From NCBI GenBank assembly GCA_905181585.1, contig CAJIYG010000005.1:141641-205640 (forward strand): a stretch of DNA of 64,000 nucleotides, given 5' to 3'. Below the pieces are notes generated by a model. The model did not search any database. It saw only the letters and a list, made by a program, of their open reading frames with translations, and had not been told where the DNA came from. A program made the position numbers and the translations under genes. Source of the stretch: an uncultured Flavobacteriales bacterium (GTDB taxonomy: Bacteria > Bacteroidota > Bacteroidia > Flavobacteriales > BACL11). This document shows, one piece after another, positions 9,707 to 20,508 of this stretch; within the stretch, counting starts at the first letter, position 1, and the number at the start of each line of letters is the position of its first letter.

Positions 9707-12118
9707 ATGAAGAAAAAACCTAAGTTTAAGTCTATTAAGAATAAGCTTTTATCAAAAATAGCTGCCCCATTTAAAAACAAAAATAATCAACTAATTTTTG
9801 GTTCTTTTTTATTTTTACTTGCTTGCTATTTACTAATAGCTTTTTCATCATTCTATGTTGAGTGGAAATCAGACAATAGTATTGTCATGAATAGTGGCAT
9901 TTATGAAGTTCTCACTCATTCTGATATTAAAAATTCTCTTGGCGGATTAGGAGCTTATCTCTCACATCTACTTATTTATAAGTTATTTGGAGTATCCGCA
10001 TACTTAATCTTTATTTTTATATTCTGTTTAAGTTTGAGGGTATTTGGATTCAGAAAAATATCAATACCAAACCTTCTATTTTATTGCCTAGTTTTTCTCA
10101 TATATTTTCCAATATTCATATATCACTTTTTTGAATCTTCTATTATATCAGGAGGTCTTGGAATTTATTCGGAAAATTTGTTGTCGAATGTTTTAGGAGA
10201 AATTGGAACAACATTGTTATTGATAACATTATTTATTCTTTACTTTTTTATCAATCACAAAAGTTTTATAGATGAAGTTTTTATTTATCTTAAAGAATTT
10301 TCTTTGCAAAGTTTTCATTTTTTATCTAATAAATTAAAAAGAAATAGTGAGAATTCAAAAAATAAAAAAGCACCAATCACAACTTCAGAAACTATTTTAA
10401 ATTCAATAAGCAAAGAAAAACATGAAGAAAAGGAAGTTATTTCAGATCCAGATTTAAATATTGATAAAAAAATAGATCCCAAAATCAATAAAAATATCAA
10501 TAGCAACAAAGAAGATGAAAATAATCTTGATATTGAAATAAAGAAAGTAAGCTCTGAGGAAAAGCTAAGTGAGACAGAGATTGAAAAAAAATTAAGAGAG
10601 TTAGGTGATTATGACCCAACTCTTGAGCTTTCATCTTACAAAATGCCAACAATTGATTTACTTAATAGTTATGGAAATAGTGAGATAAAAATTGACAAAG
10701 AAGATCTAGAGGAAAAGAAAAATAAAATTGTTGAAACATTAGGCCATTATAAAATTGGGATTACTTCGATTAGTGCTACAGTTGGCCCAACAATTACTCT
10801 TTATGAGATAGTGCCTGAGGCCGGTGTTCGTATTTCAAAAATTAAAAATCTTGAAGATGATATTGCCTTAAGTTTAGCTGCAGAGGGCATAAGAATTATT
10901 GCTCCAATTCCTGGTAAAGGCACAATTGGAATAGAAGTTCCAAATAGAACAAAAAATATTGTTTCAATGTTAGAGGTTCTCTCATCAGAAAATTTCTTAA
11001 ATAATAAGATGGCTCTTCCAATTGCATTTGGTAAAACTATTTCAAATGAAACATATGTTGTTGATCTTGCTAAAATGCCTCATCTTTTAATGGCTGGCGC
11101 AACAGGACAAGGAAAATCTGTTGGATTAAATGCTGTCTTAGCTTCACTGTTATATAAGAAACATCCTTCTCAAGTAAAATTTGTACTAATTGACCCTAAA
11201 AAAGTTGAGCTGACTTTATTTAATAAAATTGAAAGACATTATTTAGCAAAACTACCAGATGAGGAAGATGCAATAATAACAGACACAAAAAAAGTAGTGA
11301 ATACTGTTAACTCCTTATGTATTGAAATGGATGATAGGTACGAATTATGTAAAAATGCTAACTGCAGAAATATAATTGAATATAATAAAAAATTCATTTC
11401 TAGAAAACTTAACCCAAATGACGGACATAGATTTTTACCATATATAGTACTTGTGATCGATGAATTTGCAGATTTAATCATGACAGCTGGTAAAGAAATA
11501 GAAACACCAATAGCAAGGCTAGCACAGCTAGCAAGAGCAATAGGTATTCATCTAATAATAGCAACTCAAAGACCTTCAGTAAATGTTATTACAGGTTTAA
11601 TCAAAGCCAACTTCCCAGCAAGAGTTGCATTTAGAGTAACCTCAACTACAGATTCAAGAACAATTATGGATTCTAAGGGGGCAGAACAATTGATTGGTAT
11701 GGGTGATATGCTAATTTCAACTGGGAGTGAACTAATTAGATTACAATGTGCATTTATTGACACTCCAGAAGTAGAAAAAATTTGTGAATACATTGGCTCT
11801 CAAAGAGGATATCCTCAAGCACATATTCTTCCTGAATATGAAGGAGAAGCTGAAACGGTTTCAACTAAAGCTGATTTAAATGATAAAGATGCTATGTTTG
11901 ATGAAGCAGCCAGAACAGTTGTGCAAAGTCAATCTGGATCTACGTCGTTAATACAAAGAAAATTAAGGCTAGGTTATAACAGAGCTGGTAGAATAATTGA
12001 TCAATTAGAATCAGCAGGTATAGTGGGTCCTTTTGAAGGAAGTAAAGCTAGACAAGTACTTGTTAGAGATATGTTAGAGCTAGAAGAATTATTAAATAAA
12101 CTAAACCAAAATGAATAA
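9707..12118 (+). CDS. ftsK: DNA translocase FtsK
   Basis: An 803-residue FtsK/SpoIIIE translocase that pumps chromosomal DNA at the division septum and helps resolve chromosome dimers. The N-terminus has about four membrane segments (residues 25-185), then a lysine/glutamate/asparagine-rich linker (about 200-300). The motor domain has Walker A GATGQGKS (about 464-471), Walker B YIVLVIDEFADL, and the RPSVNVITGLIKANFPARVAF segment typical of the family. The C-terminus holds the DNA-reading gamma winged-helix domain (SLIQRKLRLGYNRAGRIIDQLE). It overlaps the following LolA-like gene by 8 bases, so ftsK heads the plus-strand run reaching 16149. Confidence 0.97.
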   Translation: MKKKPKFKSIKNKLLSKIAAPFKNKNNQLIFGSFLFLLACYLLIAFSSFYVEWKSDNSIVMNSGIYEVLTHSDIKNSLGGLGAYLSHLLIYKLFGVSAYLIFIFIFCLSLRVFGFRKISIPNLLFYCLVFLIYFPIFIYHFFESSIISGGLGIYSENLLSNVLGEIGTTLLLITLFILYFFINHKSFIDEVFIYLKEFSLQSFHFLSNKLKRNSENSKNKKAPITTSETILNSISKEKHEEKEVISDPDLNIDKKIDPKINKNINSNKEDENNLDIEIKKVSSEEKLSETEIEKKLRELGDYDPTLELSSYKMPTIDLLNSYGNSEIKIDKEDLEEKKNKIVETLGHYKIGITSISATVGPTITLYEIVPEAGVRISKIKNLEDDIALSLAAEGIRIIAPIPGKGTIGIEVPNRTKNIVSMLEVLSSENFLNNKMALPIAFGKTISNETYVVDLAKMPHLLMAGATGQGKSVGLNAVLASLLYKKHPSQVKFVLIDPKKVELTLFNKIERHYLAKLPDEEDAIITDTKKVVNTVNSLCIEMDDRYELCKNANCRNIIEYNKKFISRKLNPNDGHRFLPYIVLVIDEFADLIMTAGKEIETPIARLAQLARAIGIHLIIATQRPSVNVITGLIKANFPARVAFRVTSTTDSRTIMDSKGAEQLIGMGDMLISTGSELIRLQCAFIDTPEVEKICEYIGSQRGYPQAHILPEYEGEAETVSTKADLNDKDAMFDEAARTVVQSQSGSTSLIQRKLRLGYNRAGRIIDQLESAGIVGPFEGSKARQVLVRDMLELEELLNKLNQNE

Positions 12119-12770
12119 ACTTTTTTTTCCATTATTATTTGTAATAGCACTAAGTGCTGGTGCGCAAGATTCATTAATTACAAATAAAGTTGATAGTGTT
12201 TCATCCAAAATATTAGAAGATTTAAGCATACAAACAAAATCGTATGAGAATATTCATGTAAATTTTAATTTTACTTTCAAAAATGAGAGTCAGGATATCT
12301 TTGAAGAGCAAGAAGGAAATATTAAAATTGACAGTAATAGATTTAGATTAGAAATTAATAAACAAATTGTCATTAGTGATGGAATTAATCAATGGATATA
12401 TCTTAAAGAAGCAAATGAAGTTCAAATAATGGAATATGATGCAGAAGATGATATGATGAGTCCAAATAAACTATTCACAATTTATGAGCAAGGGTATAAA
12501 AGTGAATATATTGAGCTGAAAGAGATTGATAGCAAGAAAATTCATATTATTGATTTATTCTCAATTGAAAGTAATGCTTTCAGAAAAATTCAATTGCAAA
12601 TAGACTCAAATACATTACAGTTATTCAACATAATACTATATGATAAAAATGGAGGTTCATTTACATATTTAATTACTGATTTTAAAACTAATTTTGAAAA
12701 AAATAACAATAATGAATTCCTTTTCAATTTAACTGAATATCCAGATGTGGAAGTAATTGATTTAAGATAA
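12111..12770 (+). CDS. LolA-like outer-membrane lipoprotein carrier protein
   Basis: A 219-residue exported protein with a signal peptide ending near residue 18 (SAGA/QD). The remainder matches the LolA/LolB-like half-barrel seen directly downstream of ftsK in many Bacteroidota: ENIHVNFNFTFKN, EEQEGNIKIDSNRFRLE, and SDGINQWIYLKEANEVQIM. By family it shuttles lipoproteins through the periplasm to the outer membrane. Its start lies inside the ftsK 3' end (8-base overlap), indicating translational coupling. The family assignment is firm; its lipoprotein clients are unknown. Confidence 0.88.
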   Translation: MNKLFFPLLFVIALSAGAQDSLITNKVDSVSSKILEDLSIQTKSYENIHVNFNFTFKNESQDIFEEQEGNIKIDSNRFRLEINKQIVISDGINQWIYLKEANEVQIMEYDAEDDMMSPNKLFTIYEQGYKSEYIELKEIDSKKIHIIDLFSIESNAFRKIQLQIDSNTLQLFNIILYDKNGGSFTYLITDFKTNFEKNNNNEFLFNLTEYPDVEVIDLR

Positions 12771-12799
12771 TAAAATACTATTAAAAACGTTTGTCTTAA

Positions 12800-15193
12800 A
12801 TGAATAAAAAATTTCTAATATTAATTGTAGTTTATATTTTAAAAGCAAATACAGTATTTTGTGATGAAAAATATACTGTAAGTGGCTATATTTCTGACAT
12901 CAGTAATGGAGAAAATATAATTGGAGTTAATATTTTTTGTAAAGAGCTTAATCAAGGAGTTACATCAAATACATTTGGATTTTATAGCTTAACTCTTCCC
13001 AAAGGGGAATACAATATTTCTTATTCATTTATTGGCTATCAAACACAAAACTTAATAGTTAACCTCAAGCAAGACATTGAGGAAAATATTGAGTTTGAAG
13101 TAAACTCTTTTAATATCAGTGAAGTACAAGTTAAAGGAGAAGCAAACATAGTAGATAAGACTCAAACTTCTGTAATTGATATTCCAATTGAGCAAATAAA
13201 AACAATTCCAGCACTATTGGGAGAAGTAGATATAATTAAAGCAATTCAATTACTTCCTGGCGTGCAATCTAGTGAAGGTACTTCAGGCTTTTATGTAAGA
13301 GGTGGAGGTCCAGATCAAAACTTAATTCTCCTTGATGGAGTACCTGTTTATAACGCATCACATTTAGGAGGTATTTTTTCAGTATTTAATGCAGATGCTA
13401 TTAAATCTGTCAGATTAACTAAAGGGGGGTTTCCAGCAAGATTTGGTGGTAGATTATCTTCAGTTTTACAAATTGATATGAAAGAAGGAAATCAAAAAGA
13501 ATTAAAAGGAGATGCAACATTAGGTTTAATATCATCAAAATTTACTTTAGAGGGGCCAATCATAAAAGATAAAACATCATTTATAATCTCAGCAAGAAGA
13601 ACATATTTAGATTTAATCGTAGCTCCTTTCTTACCAAGAACTTCTGAAAATACTACTGATTTAACCTTATATTTTTATGACTTAAATGCAAAAGTTAACC
13701 ATAAGGTTTCAAAAAAAGATAGGATTTATTTAAGTGCCTATACCGGAAAAGATAAATTAGGAATTGATTTTACTGAGAATACAGATAGCGATCAAAGCAA
13801 TTTAGATTTTGGTTTAGGGTATGGAAATATTACATCAACTTTAAGATGGAATCATTTAATTAGTGACAAACTATTTAGTAATACTACTCTTACATACAGT
13901 AAGTATTCTTTTAATACTAATTTTGGAATTAACTATTCAGATAATAATAGTATTGAATCTAATGATATTTCTTTTGGATACCTCTCTGGAATTGAAGATT
14001 TAGGTGTAAGAGTTGATCTAGATTATAGTCCTAACCCTAATCATGATATTAAATTTGGTTCTTCTTTTACCAAACATTACTTTTTTCCTGGTGAAACTAA
14101 TCTATTTATAAATCAAATAAGTACTGATACAAGTTCCAACTTTCTTTTAGATACAATTTTAACTTTTTCAAATAATATAAATGCTTATGAAATGTTTTTT
14201 TATGTTGAAGATAACTTTAAAATATCAAATAGACTAAAAGCAAATATTGGTTTGCACATAGGATTATATAATACCGATGAAGAGAACTCTAATAACTTAT
14301 TTAATAAAAATAATATATCATTTCAACCAAGAGCATCAATAAGATATCTAATTAATGAATTTTGGTCAGCTAAAGCATCATATGCAGAAATGACACAGAA
14401 TATTCATTTATTGTCTAATTCATCAATTGGCTTCCCAAGTGACATATGGGTTCCCGCAGTTAATCAAGCACCATCTCAAAATTCAAAGCAATGGGCAGGT
14501 AATATTTCAACAGATATTAATAATGGTGAATATGAACTTAGTCTTGAAGGTTATTATAAAACTATGAGTAATTTAATAACATATAAAGCTGGATACTCAA
14601 ATCTATCTAGTACTGAATCTTGGGAGAATTCAATTGAAAATAATGGGGATGGTGAATCCTATGGAGCAGAACTTTTTTTACAAAAGAAAAAAGGAAAAAC
14701 AACTGGATGGATTGGCTATACTTTATCTTGGACTAATAGACAATTTGAAAATATCAATTTTGGAGAATGGTATCCTTATAAATTTGACAGAAGACATGAC
14801 TTCTCGCTTGTTCTTTCACACAGGTTTAATAAAAAGTGGGATGCTGGTTTAACTTGGATATATGGTACTGGAAATGCCATCACTTTTCCTCGAGCAATTT
14901 ATATAGGAGCACCTGAAGAACAAGATTGGGAAGGTCAAAGTGTTGACTATATTGAGTCATATGGGGATAGAAATTCAACAAGGCTTAATGCTGTTCATAG
15001 ATTAGATTTTGGTTTTAATAGAACTAAGAAATCAAAAAAATTAACAAAAATTCTTTCATTTGGAGCATATAACGCTTACAGCAGAAAAAATCCATTTTTT
15101 GCGTACTTGACTAATGAAAATAGTATTAGGGTTGCAAAACAAGTATCCTTATTTCCTATTATTCCATCAATATCTTATAGAATACAGTTTTAA
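12800..15193 (+). CDS. TonB-dependent receptor with carboxypeptidase-like regulatory domain
   Basis: A 797-residue outer-membrane receptor. A signal peptide ends near residue 22. A carboxypeptidase-D-like beta-sandwich (CarboxypepD_reg) spans about 26-110. The plug domain spans about 120-230 and includes DIIKAIQLLPGVQSSEG, FYVRGGGPDQNLILLDG and NADAIKSVRLTKGGFPARFGGR. The rest is a beta barrel ending in the aromatic-terminated strand FPIIPSISYRIQF. By family it imports a ligand too large for porins, using TonB energy. The gene stops 2 bases before a DUF4249 lipoprotein, the usual partner arrangement in Bacteroidota. The substrate cannot be inferred. It lacks a SusD neighbour, so it is not a classic glycan utilisation locus. 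Confidence 0.95.
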   Translation: MNKKFLILIVVYILKANTVFCDEKYTVSGYISDISNGENIIGVNIFCKELNQGVTSNTFGFYSLTLPKGEYNISYSFIGYQTQNLIVNLKQDIEENIEFEVNSFNISEVQVKGEANIVDKTQTSVIDIPIEQIKTIPALLGEVDIIKAIQLLPGVQSSEGTSGFYVRGGGPDQNLILLDGVPVYNASHLGGIFSVFNADAIKSVRLTKGGFPARFGGRLSSVLQIDMKEGNQKELKGDATLGLISSKFTLEGPIIKDKTSFIISARRTYLDLIVAPFLPRTSENTTDLTLYFYDLNAKVNHKVSKKDRIYLSAYTGKDKLGIDFTENTDSDQSNLDFGLGYGNITSTLRWNHLISDKLFSNTTLTYSKYSFNTNFGINYSDNNSIESNDISFGYLSGIEDLGVRVDLDYSPNPNHDIKFGSSFTKHYFFPGETNLFINQISTDTSSNFLLDTILTFSNNINAYEMFFYVEDNFKISNRLKANIGLHIGLYNTDEENSNNLFNKNNISFQPRASIRYLINEFWSAKASYAEMTQNIHLLSNSSIGFPSDIWVPAVNQAPSQNSKQWAGNISTDINNGEYELSLEGYYKTMSNLITYKAGYSNLSSTESWENSIENNGDGESYGAELFLQKKKGKTTGWIGYTLSWTNRQFENINFGEWYPYKFDRRHDFSLVLSHRFNKKWDAGLTWIYGTGNAITFPRAIYIGAPEEQDWEGQSVDYIESYGDRNSTRLNAVHRLDFGFNRTKKSKKLTKILSFGAYNAYSRKNPFFAYLTNENSIRVAKQVSLFPIIPSISYRIQF

Positions 15194-15195
15194 TT

Positions 15196-16149
15196 ATGAA
15201 AAAAATAAAACAACTAATCATATTATCTATACTAATCATTTCATGTGGAGATATGGAGACAGTAATTGATCTAGATATACCTCCTCACGATCCAGTTTTA
15301 GTATTAAATGGTAGACTAGATACGGATACATCAGTAAAAGTTCTAATTTCAAGATCTGTTGGAGCTTTTGACACTGCTTCTCCACAAATGGTGAATAATG
15401 CTAATGCTCTATTGTTTGAAGATAATTTATTCATTGATAGCCTAGAAATAGATCTCGCAAATACAATTTTCCCATATGTTCAAGGTGACTGGTCACAAAT
15501 AGCCATGAACTATTATAAATCTGATTATATACCAATAAAAGATAAAACATATAAGATTGAAGTAACACACCCAAACTTCAATAATATAAGTGGATCTACA
15601 TATGTACCAAATGATATTATTCTTAAAAATATTACTATAGATACCACTTCAAATGATGATAGAATAAATTTTCAATTTTCTTTTGATGATAATATAAATC
15701 AGCAAAATTATTACGCCTTAGCTTTAAATGTTGCCTGCAATAAATCTTATTATGATGAATATGGATATTTGGAAAACTATTCTTACAGAGGCTTAGTAAA
15801 TATGTCTTCAAATGACCCATCTTTTCCAGTAAATGATATTTTTTCAGGATATACTTTTGTTGATGATGAAGTTATTTTTAGCGATGCTCTTTTTAATGGA
15901 CAAGAAAAAAATATTTCAATAGATCTTTTCTATGAAGACTTTCAATTTGGAGATTGTGATACTATAAACTTTGAGTTTTCTACATTTAGTAATGATGCTT
16001 ATGTTTACTATAATTCTTTGGATAACCAAAGAGAAGGAGGAATATCAGGTATTTTTGGCGGAGAGGTAGTGCCTGTCTATACAAATATTACTAATGGATT
16101 AGGTATGCTTATTTCAAGAAATGTTCAAAAAGTTTATGTTAAGCCCTAA
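15196..16149 (+). CDS. DUF4249 domain-containing lipoprotein
   Basis: A 317-residue lipoprotein: the signal peptide ends in LIISC, with C17 as the lipidated cysteine. The mature part opens with the DUF4249 hallmark METVIDLDIPPHDPVLVLNGRLD and continues with paired beta strands and YVPNDIILKNITI. Members of this family regularly follow a TonB receptor like the one 2 bases upstream and probably act as its surface-exposed partner, but no biochemical function is established that I know of. It is convergent with the LysM-domain gene, with only one base between the two stops. Confidence 0.9.
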   Translation: MKKIKQLIILSILIISCGDMETVIDLDIPPHDPVLVLNGRLDTDTSVKVLISRSVGAFDTASPQMVNNANALLFEDNLFIDSLEIDLANTIFPYVQGDWSQIAMNYYKSDYIPIKDKTYKIEVTHPNFNNISGSTYVPNDIILKNITIDTTSNDDRINFQFSFDDNINQQNYYALALNVACNKSYYDEYGYLENYSYRGLVNMSSNDPSFPVNDIFSGYTFVDDEVIFSDALFNGQEKNISIDLFYEDFQFGDCDTINFEFSTFSNDAYVYYNSLDNQREGGISGIFGGEVVPVYTNITNGLGMLISRNVQKVYVKP

Positions 16150-16150
16150 A

Positions 16151-17452
16151 TTAATAATCTGCTTTTATTAATCTAAAATCTTTAAAATGTACTAATGGAG
16201 AGTAAGTATTAACTTTACCACCATTCATCTTATATCTTTCGAGCTTATATAAATTAATAGGACCACAAAAATTCATCATGATATTATATGCAGTGAAAGC
16301 AAACCTTGAAGGTCTGGCAACAAAAGTTTCCTCAAAATTATATAAAAAAACACTATCTCTCTTTGAGCCTAAATTAAAAAAATAAGGATCTGGAAAATGT
16401 ACATTTAAATACATTAAATTTTCATAATCTAAATGCTCGTATGTTTTAATATTTGACAAACCATATACAATAAAGCTTGAATCAATACCACCTAGAGTGG
16501 AAAGCATCTTACTTACAAAAGACCGACTAAAAGATGGTATAACAACAATTTGAGTATCAGAGAATTGACGTCTCACACTATCAACATGAGTATAAATCAT
16601 AGACATCATATCTATACTATCTAATTTCTTTAATAAATTATTTTCAATATGAGCAGCTAAACCTTTTTCGTTTTCATCATAACAAATAATAATTTTTTTT
16701 TCATTGTGTTTATTTATGATATGATCAGTAATAATTTTACTCTGAGTTTTAAAAGGAGTATTAATTTGAATAGTAGATTTATTATTTTTTAGGAAATCTG
16801 AAGATCGTGATAATGGCGAAATAATTATCTTAGTATTATCATCTCCATAGTTATCACTAATTATTTTTAGGCCTTTAGAGTAAAGCGGTCCAATAATAAT
16901 ATCAACTGTATCTAATGATTTAGATTGTATAATTTTTTCTATTTGTAGTGAATCGTTTCTGGTATCATGTACTACAAGATTTAATTCAACACCAATTTTA
17001 GATAAAGAATCTATAGCAAGATTAATTCCTTGCATAAACTCTAAAGCCATTTTAGATTTATTAATAATAATCTTATCTGCTTCCTTTTTTTCTTCGAAAC
17101 TAGAAACCATTGTATCATTGAGATTTTTATAAAAAGGAAGAAGTAGAGCTATATTATATTTTTCATCTAATCTTTGAAAATTAAAACCATTTTTTTCTTC
17201 TTTATTTCTGCTTTCTTTTAATGGAATATATAAAAGCTGATTAAGATATAAGCGTAGACTAGTTTCATTATTTTTAATTATATCATTTACACTAACACCA
17301 AAATAATCTGCGATTGAGTTCATTGAATCTCCAACCTTTACTTGATACTTTACATAGGATACATTGTCAACATAAATAGTATCATTATTTGAGAAAATAC
17401 TATTACTAAAGCAAATAAATATTAAAAGTAAAAGATGTCTAATTATTCCCAT
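16151..17452 (-). CDS. LysM domain protein fused to a periplasmic-binding-protein-like domain
   Basis: A 433-residue exported protein. A signal peptide covers about residues 1-22. One LysM peptidoglycan-binding domain lies at about 34-77 ([27 protein letters not shown] to LYIPL). The remainder from about residue 95 resembles a type 1 periplasmic-binding fold ([54 protein letters not shown]). The combination is common downstream of guaA in Bacteroidota and is usually annotated as an ABC-transporter-substrate-like protein; no transporter is encoded nearby. It may act in the cell wall rather than in uptake. Its start overlaps the guaA stop by 10 bases. Confidence 0.85.
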   Translation of the reverse strand: MGIIRHLLLLIFICFSNSIFSNNDTIYVDNVSYVKYQVKVGDSMNSIADYFGVSVNDIIKNNETSLRLYLNQLLYIPLKESRNKEEKNGFNFQRLDEKYNIALLLPFYKNLNDTMVSSFEEKKEADKIIINKSKMALEFMQGINLAIDSLSKIGVELNLVVHDTRNDSLQIEKIIQSKSLDTVDIIIGPLYSKGLKIISDNYGDDNTKIIISPLSRSSDFLKNNKSTIQINTPFKTQSKIITDHIINKHNEKKIIICYDENEKGLAAHIENNLLKKLDSIDMMSMIYTHVDSVRRQFSDTQIVVIPSFSRSFVSKMLSTLGGIDSSFIVYGLSNIKTYEHLDYENLMYLNVHFPDPYFFNLGSKRDSVFLYNFEETFVARPSRFAFTAYNIMMNFCGPINLYKLERYKMNGGKVNTYSPLVHFKDFRLIKADY

Positions 17453-18978
17453 TCTATTGTAGCTGGAGGTTTTGAACTAATATCATAAACTACTCGGTTT
17501 ACTCCGTGAACTTTATTAATAATTTCATTCGACACGTGTGCTAGAAAGTCATATGGTAAATGTACCCAATCTGCAGTCATACCATCAGTTGATTCAACGG
17601 CTCTTAAAGCCACAACATTTTCATAAGTTCTTTCATCCCCCATCACACCAACAGATTGAACTGGAAGAAAGATTGCTCCTGCTTGCCACACACTATCATA
17701 TAAATTATAAGATTTTAATGAAGAAATAAAAATAAAATCTACCTCTTGAAGTATCCGAACTTTTTCTGCTGTTATATCTCCAAGAATTCTAATTGCAAGC
17801 CCTGGCCCTGGAAAAGGGTGTCTAGCTAATAGATTCTTATCAACTCCCATAGAGCTTCCAATGCGTCTAACTTCATCTTTAAATAAAGATTTAAGTGGCT
17901 CAACAATTTTAAGTTTCATAAAATCTGGCAACCCTCCAACATTATGATGAGATTTTATTGTAGCAGAAGGCCCTCCGCTTACTGATACTGATTCAATTAC
18001 ATCTGGGTAAATTGTTCCTTGAGCAAGCCATTTGACGTCTTCTATGAGGTTTGCTTCTTGATCAAAAATATCTATAAACTTAGACCCAATAGCTTTTCTC
18101 TTTTTTTCAGGGTCAGAAATATCTTTTAGTACACTATAAAAATTTTCTTTAGCATTAATTCCTTTAACATTTAGACCCATCCCTTTATACTGAAGCAAAA
18201 CTTCTTCAAATTCATTTTTTCTTAATAATCCATTATCCACAAAAATGCAGTATAAATTTTTCCCAATAGCTTTATCTAATAAAACAGCAGCAATAGTTGA
18301 ATCTACTCCTCCAGAAAGTCCTAGAACAACCTTATCACTTCCCAATTTTAATTTTAAACTACTTATTGTACTTTCAACAAAAGAATCTGGAGTCCAATCT
18401 TGTTTACAATTACAAATTGAAATTAAAAAATTACTCATTAGTTTTTGACCATCTTTAGAATGATATACTTCTGGATGAAATTGTAATCCATAAATACTTT
18501 CCTTTACACAAGAGAAAGCAGCATTTGTAACTTCGTTTGTAGAAGCAAGTAACTTGTAATCACTTGGAAGTTTAACTATTGTATCTCCATGGCTCATCCA
18601 AACTTGAGATGAGACATTAATTCCCTTTAACAATTTATTGCTAGAATCTATAAATGAAAGGTTTGCTCTTCCATATTCTCTAATCTTTGAAGCCATAACA
18701 TCTCCTCCAAAAGTTTTAGCAAGATACTGTGCTCCATAACAAATTGCTAGAATTGGGTATTTAGATTTTATTAAATCAAGATTTGGAACAGGTGCGTTCT
18801 TGTCTCTTACTGAAAATGGTGATCCAGATAAGATAACTGCTTTCCAACTATCATCTAACTTTGGAATTTTATTATATGGATGTATCTCAGAGTAAATATT
18901 AAGCTCTCTTACTCTTCGAGCTATAAGCTGAGTGTATTGAGATCCAAAATCAAGTATTAAAATTTTTTCGTGGTTCAT
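17443..18978 (-). CDS. guaA: GMP synthase (glutamine-hydrolysing)
   Basis: A 511-residue enzyme converting XMP to GMP with glutamine and ATP. The N-terminal class I glutamine amidotransferase domain has the triad C80 (LAICYGAQ), H168 and E170 (LQFHPEV). The ATP-pyrophosphatase loop is SGGVDS at 222-227. The C-terminal dimerisation domain ends [16 protein letters not shown], a near-invariant GuaA terminus. Length is normal. It lies in a tight minus-strand run, 2 bases after bshC and overlapping the LysM gene. Confidence 0.98.
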   Translation of the reverse strand: MNHEKILILDFGSQYTQLIARRVRELNIYSEIHPYNKIPKLDDSWKAVILSGSPFSVRDKNAPVPNLDLIKSKYPILAICYGAQYLAKTFGGDVMASKIREYGRANLSFIDSSNKLLKGINVSSQVWMSHGDTIVKLPSDYKLLASTNEVTNAAFSCVKESIYGLQFHPEVYHSKDGQKLMSNFLISICNCKQDWTPDSFVESTISSLKLKLGSDKVVLGLSGGVDSTIAAVLLDKAIGKNLYCIFVDNGLLRKNEFEEVLLQYKGMGLNVKGINAKENFYSVLKDISDPEKKRKAIGSKFIDIFDQEANLIEDVKWLAQGTIYPDVIESVSVSGGPSATIKSHHNVGGLPDFMKLKIVEPLKSLFKDEVRRIGSSMGVDKNLLARHPFPGPGLAIRILGDITAEKVRILQEVDFIFISSLKSYNLYDSVWQAGAIFLPVQSVGVMGDERTYENVVALRAVESTDGMTADWVHLPYDFLAHVSNEIINKVHGVNRVVYDISSKPPATIEWE

Positions 18979-18980
18979 AT

Positions 18981-20507
18981 TTAATTTTCGAAATTTAAAA
19001 TTACAAAATTAGTATCCAGGGGATTTAACTCCTTAACTAATATTTTGATAAAGTTTTCACCATAATTAAGATAATAAGGAATAAAGTTATCATACCTTTC
19101 TTGCAAACTATTCTCTGGAAACAACAATGAAATAATTTTCTCTAACTTATTTAAACTAATAATATTTCTATTTTTAAAATGTGTAATTATCTTCTTCTCA
19201 GTGTTAGACAACATTTGTATATTTTTTACTTTCATACTTTCTAAAGAAGTTTGAAAAGATGAATCACTAATTTTATTTTTAATTCTTTGATAAATTTCTT
19301 CTAATTGATTTATTTCATCATTTAATAAAATATTATTATTATTTCTTAATGTGAATTGTTTTTTTAATAAATCAATATCATTAAATAATTCATTAGAACT
19401 AATAGCTAGTTGATTAATCTTTTTTTGATTTTTAGCAGTCATAATAAGTGCAGAATTTCTTAAAATCAAAAGAGGCATTACAATATTATTATTTTTAAAG
19501 ACTTGCTTTAAAAGCATCCAGTATGAAATTTCAGCCCCTCCTCCAACATAAGCAAGATTTGGAAGTAATAATTCTTGATATAATGGCCGAAGTAAAACAT
19601 TAGGACTATATTCAAAAAAGTTATTTTCAATATCATTAGATGAAGTTTTTTCATCAATTCTTACTCTAGAATTATTTTTAATTCTAAAAAAATTAATTTC
19701 TCTGGGCTTAGCCTGTAATTTATAGTGAGCTGAAAATTCTTCTGATATTTTATTTATATCATTAAACAAATCACTCTTTAAAACATCCTTTTTTATAATA
19801 TCGATCAACTTATTTTTAAGCACCTTAGAGTCCGCATCAATAATTACAAGACCATACTCTCCAAAAAGTTTATTTAAAATTATTCTTGTTGCTTGAGCTA
19901 GATTATTATTGGTGTATGCCTTTTTAAAAAGACTTATTAGATCAACTGAATTTCCACTTTCACCTAAAATCTCTTTAATTTGATCAATCAAAACATTAAC
20001 ATCTGTTGTATTCATTTTCCCCACAGCTCCCTTTTGTTTTGTACTCCATTTTATTTTTTTATTAAACAAATTAATTGAGCTAACTTCTTCAAAATCATGA
20101 TCCTCACTAGCAAGCCAGAAAATAGGAATAAAATTATTTTCTGGGAATTTAACTTTTAGAGTCTCTACCAAGTTTATTGTTGAAGCAATTTTATAGATTA
20201 AATACAATGGGCCTGTAAAAAGACAAAGTTGATGACCAGTTGTAATTGAAAAGGTATTTTCATCCTTTATGGCATCAATATTTTTTAATGTTTCTTTAGA
20301 TGGATTTAAATTTTGATTTTTTAAAACTTTATGTAAAGCTATTCTATCAATATTCTGAAAAGATTTTTGTGTTATTTGTGTGCTAAAACTATCTAATGAA
20401 GGGAAGTCATTAATGAAACTTTTTAATTTTGGATCATTAGCAAGATAATCTAAGACAAGCTTAGAAAAATGATTTGTTTCTTTATATGGTATTTTTATTA
20501 CTTCCAA
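18981..20507 (-). CDS. bshC: Bacillithiol biosynthesis cysteine-adding enzyme BshC
   Basis: A 508-residue protein of the BshC family, which adds cysteine to glucosaminyl-malate in the last step of bacillithiol synthesis. Family signs are [19 protein letters not shown] (about 93-111), [15 protein letters not shown], and the C-terminal coiled-coil region followed by [22 protein letters not shown]. Length fits the family. It is packed between mnmA (1-base gap) and guaA (2-base gap). The presence of bshC indicates that this organism uses bacillithiol as a low-molecular-weight thiol; bshA and bshB are not in the window. Confidence 0.95.
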   Translation of the reverse strand: MEVIKIPYKETNHFSKLVLDYLANDPKLKSFINDFPSLDSFSTQITQKSFQNIDRIALHKVLKNQNLNPSKETLKNIDAIKDENTFSITTGHQLCLFTGPLYLIYKIASTINLVETLKVKFPENNFIPIFWLASEDHDFEEVSSINLFNKKIKWSTKQKGAVGKMNTTDVNVLIDQIKEILGESGNSVDLISLFKKAYTNNNLAQATRIILNKLFGEYGLVIIDADSKVLKNKLIDIIKKDVLKSDLFNDINKISEEFSAHYKLQAKPREINFFRIKNNSRVRIDEKTSSNDIENNFFEYSPNVLLRPLYQELLLPNLAYVGGGAEISYWMLLKQVFKNNNIVMPLLILRNSALIMTAKNQKKINQLAISSNELFNDIDLLKKQFTLRNNNNILLNDEINQLEEIYQRIKNKISDSSFQTSLESMKVKNIQMLSNTEKKIITHFKNRNIISLNKLEKIISLLFPENSLQERYDNFIPYYLNYGENFIKILVKELNPLDTNFVILNFEN

Positions 20508-20508
20508 C

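Noticed and set aside
16151..17452. Substrate-binding protein of an ABC importer
   Set aside because: A LysM domain precedes the binding-protein-like fold, and no permease or ATPase importer genes are near; kept as a wall-associated protein.
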